Shown piece after piece: positions 11,188 to 20,621 of a DNA stretch of 64,000 nt. The stretch spans positions 48,402-112,401 of the forward strand of contig NZ_JANAIE010000008.1 of the NCBI RefSeq assembly GCF_029664245.1, read 5' to 3'. Below the pieces are notes generated by a model. The model did not search any database, was not told where the DNA came from, and saw only the letters and a program-made list of their open reading frames with translations. Every line of letters starts with the position of its first letter. Positions within the stretch are counted from its first letter, which is position 1. The translations under genes and the position numbers were made by a program. This DNA comes from Profundicola chukchiensis (GTDB taxonomy: Bacteria; Bacteroidota; Bacteroidia; Flavobacteriales; Weeksellaceae).

Positions 11188-12287
11188 TCGTAAACGCGAT
11201 CAATAAACTTAGAAACTAATAACCTAGCCACCGCCATATAATTTGGCTGAAAATATAATTTGTCACCTACTTTAAATCGTTGGTTGCCGTTTTCATCTAA
11301 ATTATCACCCAAATCAATCACAATCATATCGCTTGTCATTCCCACAAATTTAATTCCCTTGGTTTGTTCTGTGGTTGATAAATCCTCGTGATTAACATCT
11401 AACAGGCCAAAGTCCATAATAGCTTTAAAAGTGGTTTTAGAGCTATCTTTCTCGTCGATTTCTGCAATGTTTCCAATGCTGGCATCGCTCATTTCTCCAT
11501 CAGGCACCAATTGTTTTTGCTCTAATTCGATGATGTTGGCGCTAAATTCAAAAGTATCTGTGTTTAAATTTAAAAATTGACTAGCTTCAACAGGTGTTGT
11601 GCCAAAGAATGCAGCTTCTCCAATTCGGAAATGATTGATTCCCTCTGGAATGGTTTCATCCCTCAAAAGTGGCAAAGTAATACTCGATCCGCCGGATAGC
11701 ATATAAACACTTCGGTTGAATTTTTCGGCGATGTGTTCCTTATAATTCGCAAGGGTTTCTAGCTTTTCATAAGTTGGCTCAATTCCATACATACAACCCA
11801 AATTAGATCCAATACCAATCACCGAAATATTAGACATTTCGAAGACTTTTTCATAAAAATCCATAATATCAGAGCGGTTCACACCTTCGCGTAATTCACC
11901 CAAATCAATCATAATAATGATATGATGAATTTTGTCTTGTTTCTTGGCCTCTTCGTTTAGGGCTTCAATGGTTTCATAGGATGAATTCAATGAAATGTCT
12001 GCGTATTTAATTACTTCTTCCACATACATTTTTGCAGGTGGTTTAATGTAAATCGTACGCATATCTGGATTCACTGCCTTTAAGTTCTTAAGACTTGTTA
12101 AGCGTGAATCACCCACCGATTGAATGTTTTCAATTACGTCATCCGTAAGTAGTTCTTTCAGAAATTCTTTATCACCCGAAAAAACTTTGGTAATCAAACT
12201 CCAATAAACATTATGCTCCTTAAAAAAAGCAGATAAGTTTTTGATGTTTTCCTTTATTTTATCGGTATGTATTATTAGTTCAGCCAT
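11184..12287 (-). CDS. Alanine racemase-family PLP-dependent enzyme
   Basis: The N-terminus (IHTDKIKENIKNL, then WSLITKVFSGD) matches fold-type III alanine-racemase domains, with Lys34 in the position that binds pyridoxal phosphate. The substrate-side motif IIIMIDLGELREGV and SGGSS, plus HFRIGEAAFFG, also fit. The C-terminal part forms the expected beta domain (FKVGDKLYFQPNY). Family members of this alanine/ornithine racemase branch interconvert L- and D-amino acids; the exact amino acid cannot be told. The catalytic tyrosine of classical Alr was not confidently placed. The gene lies 51 bases downstream of a GNAT gene on the same strand, with a possible promoter between. Confidence 0.8.
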   Translation of the reverse strand: MAELIIHTDKIKENIKNLSAFFKEHNVYWSLITKVFSGDKEFLKELLTDDVIENIQSVGDSRLTSLKNLKAVNPDMRTIYIKPPAKMYVEEVIKYADISLNSSYETIEALNEEAKKQDKIHHIIIMIDLGELREGVNRSDIMDFYEKVFEMSNISVIGIGSNLGCMYGIEPTYEKLETLANYKEHIAEKFNRSVYMLSGGSSITLPLLRDETIPEGINHFRIGEAAFFGTTPVEASQFLNLNTDTFEFSANIIELEQKQLVPDGEMSDASIGNIAEIDEKDSSKTTFKAIMDFGLLDVNHEDLSTTEQTKGIKFVGMTSDMIVIDLGDNLDENGNQRFKVGDKLYFQPNYMAVARLLVSKFIDRVYD

Positions 12288-12329
12288 TTTATTTTAAATG
12301 AATAGTTAGGGTAGGTTTTAGTGCTAATT

Positions 12330-12337
12330 CAAATTTA
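12330..12337 (-). promoter_or_regulatory. Candidate -7 element upstream of the racemase gene
   Basis: The minus strand reads TAAATTTG, a match to TAnnTTTG, 42 bases upstream of the racemase ATG. AT-rich sequence makes chance matches likely. Confidence 0.35.
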
Positions 12338-12338
12338 A

Positions 12339-12782
12339 TTAACGCTTCAAACGCATTTCTAAATAAGGATTAGTAAAACCTAATTTCTCATAAAGTCCTT
12401 TTGCAGGATTATCTCTATCTACGTGTAAAGCTACATCGCCTTCTGCGTGATCAATCGCATTTTTCATTAAGGTAGAACCTAGGCCTTCACCACGATGATC
12501 TGCATGTGTTGCGATATAAACCAAAATGTTTTCTGGAATATATCCGCCCATTCCCGTGTGATTGAAAATAGTTGCTGCTTTAATGGTGTCGCCATCTTCA
12601 ATCGTCATAACGAAACCGCCTTTAGAATCAAATTTTTCTAAGGCATAATCCATACACTTAGAGATATACTTTTTTTCGTCGCCGTATTCATCTAAATGCG
12701 TGTATAGAAAACTCGCAATAGCTTCTTGTTTGGCCTCGCTTGGCATATTGTTTTTATCGTAAATTGAGATTTTATGATCCAT
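12339..12782 (-). CDS. GNAT family N-acetyltransferase
   Basis: A 147-residue single-domain GNAT. The central strand ILVYIATHADHRGEGLGSTLM contains the acetyl-CoA pyrophosphate-binding motif A (H-R-G-E-G-L-G), followed by a motif B-like VALHVDRDNPAKGLYEKLGF, in which the YEKLGF ending is very typical. The acceptor is unknown. It lies between the CbpM and racemase genes on the same strand (44 and 51-base gaps), so it may be co-transcribed with either. Confidence 0.85.
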   Translation of the reverse strand: MDHKISIYDKNNMPSEAKQEAIASFLYTHLDEYGDEKKYISKCMDYALEKFDSKGGFVMTIEDGDTIKAATIFNHTGMGGYIPENILVYIATHADHRGEGLGSTLMKNAIDHAEGDVALHVDRDNPAKGLYEKLGFTNPYLEMRLKR

Positions 12783-12826
12783 ATATTTCTTTGTTATGTT
12801 TTGTATTTAATTTAAATTCAGATAGT

Positions 12827-13108
12827 TTATATCTGTAGTTTTTTCTCTAAAATTTGAATTTGTTTTTGCATTTCTTTCATGCGTTCTAACATGTGGCGCA
12901 TGGCGTCAATTCCTTCTAAATTAACTCCTAATTCGTAGTGCCAGCGAGCAAACATTTCAATTTGAGGTAAATCATTTTGGTCAATATATTCCACTTCCTC
13001 TTGTTTCTCAAGGCGTAGAAGACCTTCGCGATTAAGTTCTAATAGAAAAGAAGTTTCTATTTTCTCGTTTTCGCAGAATTCTGTTATTTTAATATATCTA
13101 GTTTCCAT
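12827..13108 (-). CDS. cbpM: Chaperone modulator CbpM
   Basis: A 93-residue MerR-like helix-turn-helix protein (YIKITEFCENEKIETSFL, LNREGLLRL) with a C-terminal coiled coil (MLERMKEMQKQIQILEKKL). The family binds the J domain of CbpA and blocks its co-chaperone action. The start lies 3 bases after the stop codon of cbpA, so the pair is translationally linked, as in other bacteria that carry both. Confidence 0.85.
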   Translation of the reverse strand: METRYIKITEFCENEKIETSFLLELNREGLLRLEKQEEVEYIDQNDLPQIEMFARWHYELGVNLEGIDAMRHMLERMKEMQKQIQILEKKLQI

Positions 13109-13111
13109 GAT

Positions 13112-14029
13112 CTACTTCAGTTTTGCTAATTCTTCGAATAATTCTTTTTGCTTGCTGCTTAGTTTTGTTGGAATTTCAACTTCATAAGTCACAAATAAGT
13201 CTCCAAACTTAGCATCTTGCTTGTATTTAGGGAATCCTTTGCCGCTCAATCTCACTTGAGTTCCATTCTGAGTACCTGGTCTTACTTTTAATTTTACCTC
13301 ACCATCAAAAGTGACTAATGTGATTTCTCCACCTAAAACAGCTGTGTATAAATCGATTTTTTCGGTTTTATACAGGTGATCTCCATCTCGTTTAAATATT
13401 GGGTCTGGTGTAATTCTAAAAGTGATATATAAATCTCCTTTCGGACCTCCATTTACGCCTTCGCCACCATGACCCGGAAGTCGAATTTCTTGTCCATCAT
13501 AGACACCTGCAGGAATCGTGATTCTAATGTTTTTGCCATTCACAGCCAAGGTCTGTTTGTGCGGTTCTGATGCTTGTTTTAGACTTAATTCTAAGCTAGC
13601 ATGAAAATCTTGTCCACGAAACTGTCGTTGACTGCTTCTAAAACCACCAGAACGGCTACCAAATAAATCTCCAAACAAATCTGAGAACTGACCTTCGTCA
13701 AAGTTACCTGAATAAGCTTGAGACCATTCTTGGCCGCCACTGCCAAAAGGATTTGATTGCTGATATTGTTGCTGTTGTTGACGTTGTTTTTCTATTTCTT
13801 CGGCATGCTTCCAGTTCTCGCCATATTCATCATATTTCTTGCGTTTCTCTGGATCGCTCAATACTTCATTAGCTTCATTTAGCTGCTGAAACTTCTGTTG
13901 CGCCTCTTTATTATCCGGATTTAAATCAGGATGATGCTTACGCGCTAGTTTGCGATAAGCCTTTTTGATATCCGCATCGGAAGCGTCCTTATTTACGCCA
14001 AGAATTTTATAATAATCTATGAATGCCAT
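13112..14029 (-). CDS. cbpA: DnaJ-class co-chaperone CbpA
   Basis: A J domain occupies residues 1-70 with the HPD motif at 33-35 ([10 protein letters not shown]), which stimulates DnaK ATP hydrolysis. A Gln/Gly-rich linker follows ([10 protein letters not shown], then [12 protein letters not shown]), and then two C-terminal substrate-binding beta domains ([29 protein letters not shown]). The zinc-finger region of classical DnaJ is absent, which identifies the CbpA type. The protein is 305 residues, the usual size. cbpM follows directly; the partner DnaK gene is not in the window. Confidence 0.93.
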   Translation of the reverse strand: MAFIDYYKILGVNKDASDADIKKAYRKLARKHHPDLNPDNKEAQQKFQQLNEANEVLSDPEKRKKYDEYGENWKHAEEIEKQRQQQQQYQQSNPFGSGGQEWSQAYSGNFDEGQFSDLFGDLFGSRSGGFRSSQRQFRGQDFHASLELSLKQASEPHKQTLAVNGKNIRITIPAGVYDGQEIRLPGHGGEGVNGGPKGDLYITFRITPDPIFKRDGDHLYKTEKIDLYTAVLGGEITLVTFDGEVKLKVRPGTQNGTQVRLSGKGFPKYKQDAKFGDLFVTYEVEIPTKLSSKQKELFEELAKLK

Positions 14030-14156
14030 CTAAAACTTTGAATTTACAAAATTCTCGCAACTTTCGTGCTAAAGTCCTGGATTTGTTAAAATGGCAGTTT
14101 TAAGGATTTATAGGTGATTTTCAAGAGAGAAATTGTGAAAATAAACCTAGTTAAGT

Positions 14157-14612
14157 TTAATCTTTAGTAGGATTTAAGCTTTCATTTTTAAGAATTGCTT
14201 CTCGTTGAATAATATCTTTGAGCGTACTTTCTTTTAAACGTTTTACGGTTTCATTTCTAATTTCCATCGCCACTTGTCGAATACCACAAGTTGCCTCATC
14301 AACACATTCCTCACATTTTTCATAATAATTATAAGTCACGCAGGGTAGTAGAGCAATCGCACCATCAAAAAGACGCATTACTTGCGCCATATGTATATTA
14401 TCTGGTGAATCGTTTAGTAAATAACCACCGTATTTTCCGCGCTTACTAGATAGAATTTTAGCTTTTTTAAGTTCAAATAGAATGTTTTCCAAAAACTTAA
14501 CAGGAATATTTTGATGTTCAGAAATCGTCATTACACTTATCGGCTCATGCTTTTTGTTCTTAGCAATATAAACCAAGGCATTAATGGCGTATTTCGTCTT
14601 TTTAGAAATCAT
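14157..14612 (-). CDS. Rrf2 family transcriptional regulator with a four-Cys cluster
   Basis: The 151-residue protein begins with the Rrf2 winged helix (KYAINALVYIA, SVMTISEHQNIPVKFLENIL, LSSKRGKYGGYLL). The C-terminal half has Cys91, Cys100, Cys103 and Cys109. Cysteine-rich Rrf2 proteins include iron-sulfur sensors such as IscR, so cluster binding is possible, though the spacing here differs from IscR. It is the last gene of a close-packed run (9 bases after the amidohydrolase gene), and its target genes are unknown. Confidence 0.88.
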   Translation of the reverse strand: MISKKTKYAINALVYIAKNKKHEPISVMTISEHQNIPVKFLENILFELKKAKILSSKRGKYGGYLLNDSPDNIHMAQVMRLFDGAIALLPCVTYNYYEKCEECVDEATCGIRQVAMEIRNETVKRLKESTLKDIIQREAILKNESLNPTKD

Positions 14613-14621
14613 GTTTTATAA

Positions 14622-16343
14622 TTATTCAGCGGTATATTTAATTTGACCACCTACCAAGGTGTAAAGCACTTTTGTATTGGGGATATCTCTTTCTTCACAA
14701 GTTAATAAATTGGTGTCTAAAATCACGATATCAGCAACATAGCCTTTTTCTATTTTGCCTTTCCAATCCTCTTGAAATCCAGCAAAAGCATTGGCTTGAG
14801 TATAAATTTCTAAGGCTTTTTCTCTAGACATTTTTTGATTTGGATAAAAGGCTTCATCATTGTCTAATCTCTTGCGTGTAACAGCTGCGTATAGATTCTC
14901 AAATGGATTAATTCTTTCAATCGGTGCATCGGTTCCATTCGCGATATGAATATTTTTATTTAACAAGGTTTGCCATACATATGCGCCTTCTTCAACGCGT
15001 TTTTCACCTAGTCTTTTAACCGCATAAGGTGCATCTGAAGTGCAGTGAACGGTTTGCATACTGGCAATAATATTCAAATCAGCTATGCGATCGATATCCG
15101 TTGGATTTAAGTGTTGTGCATGTTCAATTCTCCATCTTCTCTCGCCAATTTCATCACCAGCAACTTTCTCGAAAACATCTATTACTTCACGGTTTCCTCT
15201 ATCGCCAATAGCATGAATACAAACTTGAACATCTAATTCCTTTGCTATTTCTGCCGTTTTTTCTAAACTCTCAAAAGGTGTAACATTTTCTCCTTTATAG
15301 CCTGGTAAATCTGAGTAATCTTCAATCAACCAAGCACCTCGCGAACCAAGTGCGCCATCAACAAAGGCTTTAACAGCAGTATTGGTGAAAAACCTATCTT
15401 CTCGTGTCGATTCAACATGATCTCTCAGAGTTTGTAAAGGTGTATTTTGTAGAGCATGGTCGCTTAGCATAGCATACAAACGTAGATTTAATTCGTTCTT
15501 ATTAGATAAGTCTTTGAATTTCAAAGCGTCATTAAAGCTAATGCTGGCATCGTGAACAGTAGTAATTCCTTGAGAAAGACATTCTTCTTCTGCTAATCTT
15601 AAATAATTTAGCCACTCTTTGGCAAGATCATCTTCGGTTTTATTCTTTTGATTTTCCGCATAAGCACGAGAAATCAGAGACATGGCATTTTCTTGAAAAA
15701 CTCCCGTAGGTTGACCCTCTTGATCAAATAGAATTACACCACCATCTGGTGATTTTGAGCTTGCATTTACTTGGGCAAGTTCCATGGCCTTGGCATTCGC
15801 AATTAATCCATGTCCGCTCGCATGAGTTAGCATTACAGGGTGATCAGGTGAAATTTTTGATAATTCATCGTGAACAGGAAAACCTTCAATCATTTCGTTA
15901 GGAAGATTCGGCCATTTTTCTTGATGCCAACCTCTACCTACAATCCATTCGCCTTTTGGTAATTCAGCAGCTTTTTCTTTAACCATAGTAACTACTTCTT
16001 CCCAAGATGTGGTTGAAAGAAAATCAAGATTGGCTTTATTTTTACCTAATGAAATAAAATGGGCATGCGCATCAATAAAACCAGGCATTAAGAAATTTCC
16101 ATTGGCGTCGATAACTTTTGCATCCTCTACCTTGCTATCAGTTATTTTTAAATCAGGATTTGGAACTAATTCTATGATTTCACCATCCTTTATTAAAACA
16201 TCCATAGCTTCTGTAGTCCCATTGGGTAGCAAAACCAAAGCGCGCTGAATCCATAAATCATATTCTTGTTGCGGACTTATATTTTGGGTTTTATTACAAG
16301 AGGAAATGATTAAAAGGCAAAGGGCTAGAATTATAATTCTCAT
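14622..16343 (-). CDS. Amidohydrolase family lipoprotein (YtcJ-like)
   Basis: An N-terminal lipoprotein signal (LALCLLIISSC, lipid-modified Cys16) places this 573-residue enzyme outside the cytoplasm, probably at the inner or outer membrane. The metal-dependent amidohydrolase fold is shown by GFIDAHAHFISLG, the early zinc-binding HxH, and by HAIGDRGNRE, RRWRIEHAQHL and HIANGTDAPIE, which supply later His and Asp ligands. This is the YtcJ/NfdA-like branch, whose substrates are mostly unknown N-substituted amides. The gene follows the M28 peptidase by 15 bases, and a shared peptide or amide catabolism is a reasonable inference. Confidence 0.85.
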   Translation of the reverse strand: MRIIILALCLLIISSCNKTQNISPQQEYDLWIQRALVLLPNGTTEAMDVLIKDGEIIELVPNPDLKITDSKVEDAKVIDANGNFLMPGFIDAHAHFISLGKNKANLDFLSTTSWEEVVTMVKEKAAELPKGEWIVGRGWHQEKWPNLPNEMIEGFPVHDELSKISPDHPVMLTHASGHGLIANAKAMELAQVNASSKSPDGGVILFDQEGQPTGVFQENAMSLISRAYAENQKNKTEDDLAKEWLNYLRLAEEECLSQGITTVHDASISFNDALKFKDLSNKNELNLRLYAMLSDHALQNTPLQTLRDHVESTREDRFFTNTAVKAFVDGALGSRGAWLIEDYSDLPGYKGENVTPFESLEKTAEIAKELDVQVCIHAIGDRGNREVIDVFEKVAGDEIGERRWRIEHAQHLNPTDIDRIADLNIIASMQTVHCTSDAPYAVKRLGEKRVEEGAYVWQTLLNKNIHIANGTDAPIERINPFENLYAAVTRKRLDNDEAFYPNQKMSREKALEIYTQANAFAGFQEDWKGKIEKGYVADIVILDTNLLTCEERDIPNTKVLYTLVGGQIKYTAE

Positions 16344-16358
16344 ATGCTTAAAATTAAA

Positions 16359-17630
16359 TTAAAGTTTTTCTATGAATTTGGTAAGTAATTCATAAACACT
16401 GTAAAACTCTGTCAAAGGTAATGTTTCTGCTTTATCTAGTGGATTGTGATAATGTGAAATTCCGCATAGCGTATAAATAAAGAAACTCGGGATTTCTGCC
16501 ATGTGAAAAGGGCAGTGGTCTGAATTACAGGCCTCTCCACGTTTTTTAATTTGTTTTAATAATTTATGCTCACGATTGATTTGTTGTAGCAGTTCGTATT
16601 CATTTTTATAAATGCTGCTATTTACCACTTGGATACCATCATCGCCTGTTCCCAGAATATCTAAATTAATTACAAATCTTATATCCTCTTTCGGTACGGG
16701 TAAATGTTGAACCGCTTCGAAAGCTCCCTTTAAACCAGCTTCTTCTCCAGTCATAGCATAAAAATAAACATCATTCTCAATGGGATGGCTCTTAAAATAC
16801 TTTGCTAATTGTATCAACATCGCGACACCGCTTGCATTATCATTAGCTCCATGAAAAACGGTTTCATTAATTTGACCTAAATGATCGAAATGCGCCATGA
16901 TCAAAATGGCCTTATCACTTTTGCTACCTTTTATTTTTCCAACAATATTATGAGAAGTAAAAGAAGTTTCGAGATCTGCCGCCAAGTTCAGTTGAATTTC
17001 GCTTCCTTCTTTAGGTAAATCATCTAAGAAAACATGAATGAAGTTGTCTTGGTGGTCACTTATACCGTGAATTAATTTTTCGTGCACATGTATGATGGCT
17101 GGTATATTATAATGATTCTTTTCTTGATCTAAATAATCACTAAAAGCGAATAGATTTTGTTTTAAACTGTCGGTGGCATTTCTAAAATCAAGAACAGGAA
17201 TTTTACCTTGATTCAGGGAAAGAATTCGAAAGGTTTCCTTTCCATCTTGTAGAGAAAAGTCAAAAATATCATCCGGAAAATGAAAAGTAGTGGAGGAGAT
17301 ATTGTCACTTTCAGAATTTGGACCTACTAAATAATTTACTCCATACTCTTGTGGCTTTCCATTAATTTTTAAATCTACAGATTTAATGATATTCACAGGG
17401 TAAGTGACTTTTTGCCGATAGTTTGGATAAACGGGCTCAAGTTCTATTTCTTGAAATTTATGGGCTATATAACTTTCTGCTTTTTCGAGCCCTTGATGCA
17501 TATATCCACGACCATGAAAATCATCAGACGCTAGTTTTTGAATATCTTCTTTGGCACTTTTAATTAACTTTTGTTCAAGGCTACAAGAGCTTAAACTCAG
17601 TAGGATGGCGATGAATAGGAGTATTCTCAT
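16359..17630 (-). CDS. M28 family zinc aminopeptidase, lipoprotein
   Basis: I chose the ATG at 17630 over an upstream TTG at 17654 because it starts directly with a lipoprotein signal (MRILLFIAILLSLSSC, Cys16). The C-terminal catalytic domain shows the M28 zinc ligands: MAHFDHLG (His247), HGANDNASG (Asp264) and TGEEAGLKG (Glu296/Glu297, catalytic base and ligand), with INLDILGTGDDG and HYHNPLDKAETL giving the last two. Such enzymes release N-terminal amino acids from peptides in the periplasm or at the surface. It heads the run M28, amidohydrolase, Rrf2 on the minus strand. Confidence 0.87.
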   Translation of the reverse strand: MRILLFIAILLSLSSCSLEQKLIKSAKEDIQKLASDDFHGRGYMHQGLEKAESYIAHKFQEIELEPVYPNYRQKVTYPVNIIKSVDLKINGKPQEYGVNYLVGPNSESDNISSTTFHFPDDIFDFSLQDGKETFRILSLNQGKIPVLDFRNATDSLKQNLFAFSDYLDQEKNHYNIPAIIHVHEKLIHGISDHQDNFIHVFLDDLPKEGSEIQLNLAADLETSFTSHNIVGKIKGSKSDKAILIMAHFDHLGQINETVFHGANDNASGVAMLIQLAKYFKSHPIENDVYFYAMTGEEAGLKGAFEAVQHLPVPKEDIRFVINLDILGTGDDGIQVVNSSIYKNEYELLQQINREHKLLKQIKKRGEACNSDHCPFHMAEIPSFFIYTLCGISHYHNPLDKAETLPLTEFYSVYELLTKFIEKL

Positions 17631-17747
17631 GCGAATTTTTGTTTTTATTTTCAATTCAAAAGAAGACCTTAATGCTAAGTCTCAACTGAATTTGAATGTT
17701 CAAGATACTGATTCGCTAAATCATTAAAAAATTGTATCTTTCCTTGA

Positions 17748-19694
17748 ATGAAAAAATCCGTTTCGTACCTAAAAGAAATTCACAAGTTTTTTAAGGAAAA
17801 TGCTTGGGATTTAGAGGAATATAAGGTTCCTAATTTGTGGATTTATGATAAACCGACTTCTGGGAATTCGAGTTTAAGTTTTAATGAATTCTATCTGAAT
17901 AAGCTCGAAGAAATATTATCCTACGACCGAAACGAGGATTATAATCAGTCATTATCTAAAATAAATAATGAACATCATGGCATCGGAGGAGATTGGAGTT
18001 ATTACTCCGTGGTTTATAATGCTTTTCCAAGATTTACGGCAGCGTATGATCATAATAACTCTGGTGATTTAGAGGATTTTAAACATAAGGGAAAAGTCGT
18101 TAAGAAAACTGGAACCTTTCTTAAGATGATTAGCATGTTGCCTTACATCAAAAGTTTTGGATGTAACGTATTGCATTTAATGCCGATAACTAAAATTGGA
18201 ATCGACGGAAATCGAGGAGACCTTGGTTCGCCTTATGCCATTAAGAATCCTTATCAATTAGACGAAAGTTTAGCCGAAACAGCTATACCATTTAGTGTAG
18301 AAGAGCAATTTAAAGCATTGGTGGAGGCATGTCATATGTTGGATATTCGTGTGGTTTTAGAATTTGTTTTAAGGACAGCTTCTTTAGATAGTGATTGGAT
18401 CAAGGATAATCCTGATTGGTTTTATTGGATTAAAAAAGATCAAGCAAAGAATTACACGAAACCAAGTTTTTCACCAGAAGAATTAGAAGAAATTCGAAAA
18501 GTTCCTTATCGTAGAAGTTCTTGTATTGCGCCATCTAAGGAATATCAGAATTTATTTGCTAATCCACCTTCGAAAGAGCAAATTAAATTTATAAACAATA
18601 AATATATAGCCGAAACAGAAGAAGGAGAATTAATTATTCCTGGAGCTTTCGCAGATTGGCCACCAGATGATCAGCAACCACCTTGGGATGATGTGACTTA
18701 TTTAAAGTTGTATAATGATGAATTTTCTGAGCAAAATTTTAATTATATAGCCTATAATTCGATTCGATATTATGATACGGATTTAGAGAAAGAAGAAAAT
18801 CGGAATCTTGGATTATGGAAAGCCTTAATTGGTATAATTCCGCATTATCAAACCCATTATGGAATTGATGGAATTATGCTAGATATGGGACATGCTTTGC
18901 CTGAGGCGTTGATGACGCGATTGATAGAAGAAGCAAGGAAAATAGATTCTGACTTCTGCTTTTGGGAAGAGAATTTCGAAATCAAAAAGTCTAGCCGCAA
19001 AACAGGTTTCAATGCAACTTTAGGTTTCGAATGGGAGTTTAAGGAACATGATGTGGGAATTAGGAATATGTTAATTACTGCAAGTAGAGCACTTCCTTTG
19101 CCGTTTTTTGGAAGCCCAGAAACGCACAACACTCCCAGGTTAAAAGATTTATTAATCAAAAAACAGTATTGGGTATTAAATTCCTTATTGCCTAGTTGTT
19201 TGCCCTTTATACATTCAGGTTATGAATTGAACGAAACTCATCCCGTGAACACAGGACTTAATTTTAGTCAAAAAGAATTAGAAAATTACAAAGATTTTCC
19301 ATTGGCCTTATTCAATCGTCAATCTCTAGACTGGGATGCTTCAGTTGAATTGGTTGAGTTCATGCAGAAAATAGCTTTATTAAGAATTAAAAATCAAGAA
19401 TGGATTGCAACAGGAGACGAAAGAACCTTAAGTATTCTCTATCCAGAAAATCGTTTTGGGAAGGTTATAGCTTTTCAGCGGCATGATGCTTTCCAACCTT
19501 GGAAAACTATATTAGTGATAATGAATAGTAATCTATACGGATATGAAAAGTTCTTTTTAAACCTATTTGGGACTTATAATAATGAATATATTGAGTATTT
19601 AAGTGGGGATTTTTATTCCTTTGAAGACCATTGGATGTCTGGTGAGCTTAAACCTGGCGAATGTCTTTTATTTGAAATACATAAATTATTATAA
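17748..19694 (+). CDS. GH13-like (alpha-amylase family) protein with altered active-site residues
   Basis: The 648-residue protein has a TIM-barrel segment typical of GH13: LPYIKSFGCNVLHLMPI (first strand), LGSPYAI, HMLDIRVVLEF (third strand), DGIMLDMGHA with Asp379 at the nucleophile position, FCFWEENFE with Glu407/408 at the acid-base position, and SPETHNTPR with His460. The Arg that usually stands two residues before the nucleophile is Met here, and the Asp of the NHD motif appears as Asn461. The family acts on alpha-glucans; whether this member hydrolyses, transfers or is inactive is open. No signal peptide is visible, so it is likely cytoplasmic. It is transcribed alone, divergent from the M28 run. 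Confidence 0.75.
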   Translation: MKKSVSYLKEIHKFFKENAWDLEEYKVPNLWIYDKPTSGNSSLSFNEFYLNKLEEILSYDRNEDYNQSLSKINNEHHGIGGDWSYYSVVYNAFPRFTAAYDHNNSGDLEDFKHKGKVVKKTGTFLKMISMLPYIKSFGCNVLHLMPITKIGIDGNRGDLGSPYAIKNPYQLDESLAETAIPFSVEEQFKALVEACHMLDIRVVLEFVLRTASLDSDWIKDNPDWFYWIKKDQAKNYTKPSFSPEELEEIRKVPYRRSSCIAPSKEYQNLFANPPSKEQIKFINNKYIAETEEGELIIPGAFADWPPDDQQPPWDDVTYLKLYNDEFSEQNFNYIAYNSIRYYDTDLEKEENRNLGLWKALIGIIPHYQTHYGIDGIMLDMGHALPEALMTRLIEEARKIDSDFCFWEENFEIKKSSRKTGFNATLGFEWEFKEHDVGIRNMLITASRALPLPFFGSPETHNTPRLKDLLIKKQYWVLNSLLPSCLPFIHSGYELNETHPVNTGLNFSQKELENYKDFPLALFNRQSLDWDASVELVEFMQKIALLRIKNQEWIATGDERTLSILYPENRFGKVIAFQRHDAFQPWKTILVIMNSNLYGYEKFFLNLFGTYNNEYIEYLSGDFYSFEDHWMSGELKPGECLLFEIHKLL

Positions 19695-19820
19695 GATTTA
19701 TTTTGTTTCTTAATGAAAAGTTAAATCAAGTTAAAGTTATCTCAAACGTAGGCTAACATCGATAAAAACAGAAATAATCCTATTATTTTTAACTTCGATT
19801 TTTTATAAGGAATATTCTTT

Positions 19821-20480
19821 ATGCATTCGACACAACTGAGAGGACTTTTAGCTGCATGCAGCTTATTTTTTATTTCATATACAGTACAGGCCCAAACCGG
19901 ACCGACTTTCGCATCGACAACAACTACAGCTCCTTCAAGTATTATTGAGGAAAGCTCTGCTGAAGAAGTTGATTTACCAGAAGAACAAGAAGAGATCTTA
20001 AGCGAATTAGAGATTATGATTCTTCAGGAGATTGGAAAAGCTATGTCATTCGCCGAAAGAAAATCAACCATATTTAGTTTAATTGAAGAAGCCAAAACCT
20101 ATATAGGTACACCCTATGTTTATGGTGGGACTACCAGACGCGGGATAGATTGCTCTGCATTTATGCAAAGTGTGTATTCAGCTAATGATATTTCCTTACC
20201 TAGAGTTTCTCGAAATCAAGCTTTGGTAGGAAGCGAAATTCCTTACGAAGATATTGAGATGGGAGACATGATATTTTTCTCAAATAGTCCGAAATCTAAT
20301 ATTTCACACGTGGGAATGGTAGTTGAGGTAACTGAAGATGATATTATGTTTATACATGCAGGTACGTCTACAGGTGTTACGATTTCTCCGTTGTCTATGA
20401 ACTATTGGAGTAAGAGATTCAGATATGCTAAACGTGTATTTGGAAAGACGCCAGAAGAATATATCGCAAAAAAGTCTTAA
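19821..20480 (+). CDS. NlpC/P60 (C40) peptidoglycan endopeptidase
   Basis: A signal peptide (about residues 1-25, ending VQAQ) and an acidic low-complexity linker precede an NlpC/P60 domain. The catalytic cysteine is Cys111 in GIDCSAF, with His163 in ISHVGMV and His179 in FIHAGTS. GTPYVYGG and PRVSRNQ are also typical. The family cuts the bond between D-glutamate and the diamino acid in wall peptides, in the periplasm. It is followed by its own terminator. Confidence 0.9.
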   Translation: MHSTQLRGLLAACSLFFISYTVQAQTGPTFASTTTTAPSSIIEESSAEEVDLPEEQEEILSELEIMILQEIGKAMSFAERKSTIFSLIEEAKTYIGTPYVYGGTTRRGIDCSAFMQSVYSANDISLPRVSRNQALVGSEIPYEDIEMGDMIFFSNSPKSNISHVGMVVEVTEDDIMFIHAGTSTGVTISPLSMNYWSKRFRYAKRVFGKTPEEYIAKKS

Positions 20481-20515
20481 ATTTAGATTTATATAATTCC
20501 TTACACTTTATAATG

Positions 20516-20552
20516 AACAACCTCATTCCAACCGGATGAGGTTGTTTTATTT
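20516..20552 (+). terminator. Terminator after the NlpC/P60 gene
   Basis: An 11-bp perfect stem AACAACCTCAT/ATGAGGTTGTT with a 9-base loop is followed by TTATTTT. Confidence 0.8.
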
Positions 20553-20596
20553 TAGCTACGATAATATTCAAATGCTTAAGGTAAATACTAATTCCG

Positions 20597-20604
20597 TAAC
20601 TTTG
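20597..20604 (+). promoter_or_regulatory. -7 promoter element of rimO
   Basis: TAACTTTG matches TAnnTTTG, 17 bases upstream of the ATG at 20622. Confidence 0.55.
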
Positions 20605-20621
20605 CAGCCTGAAATATTTTT

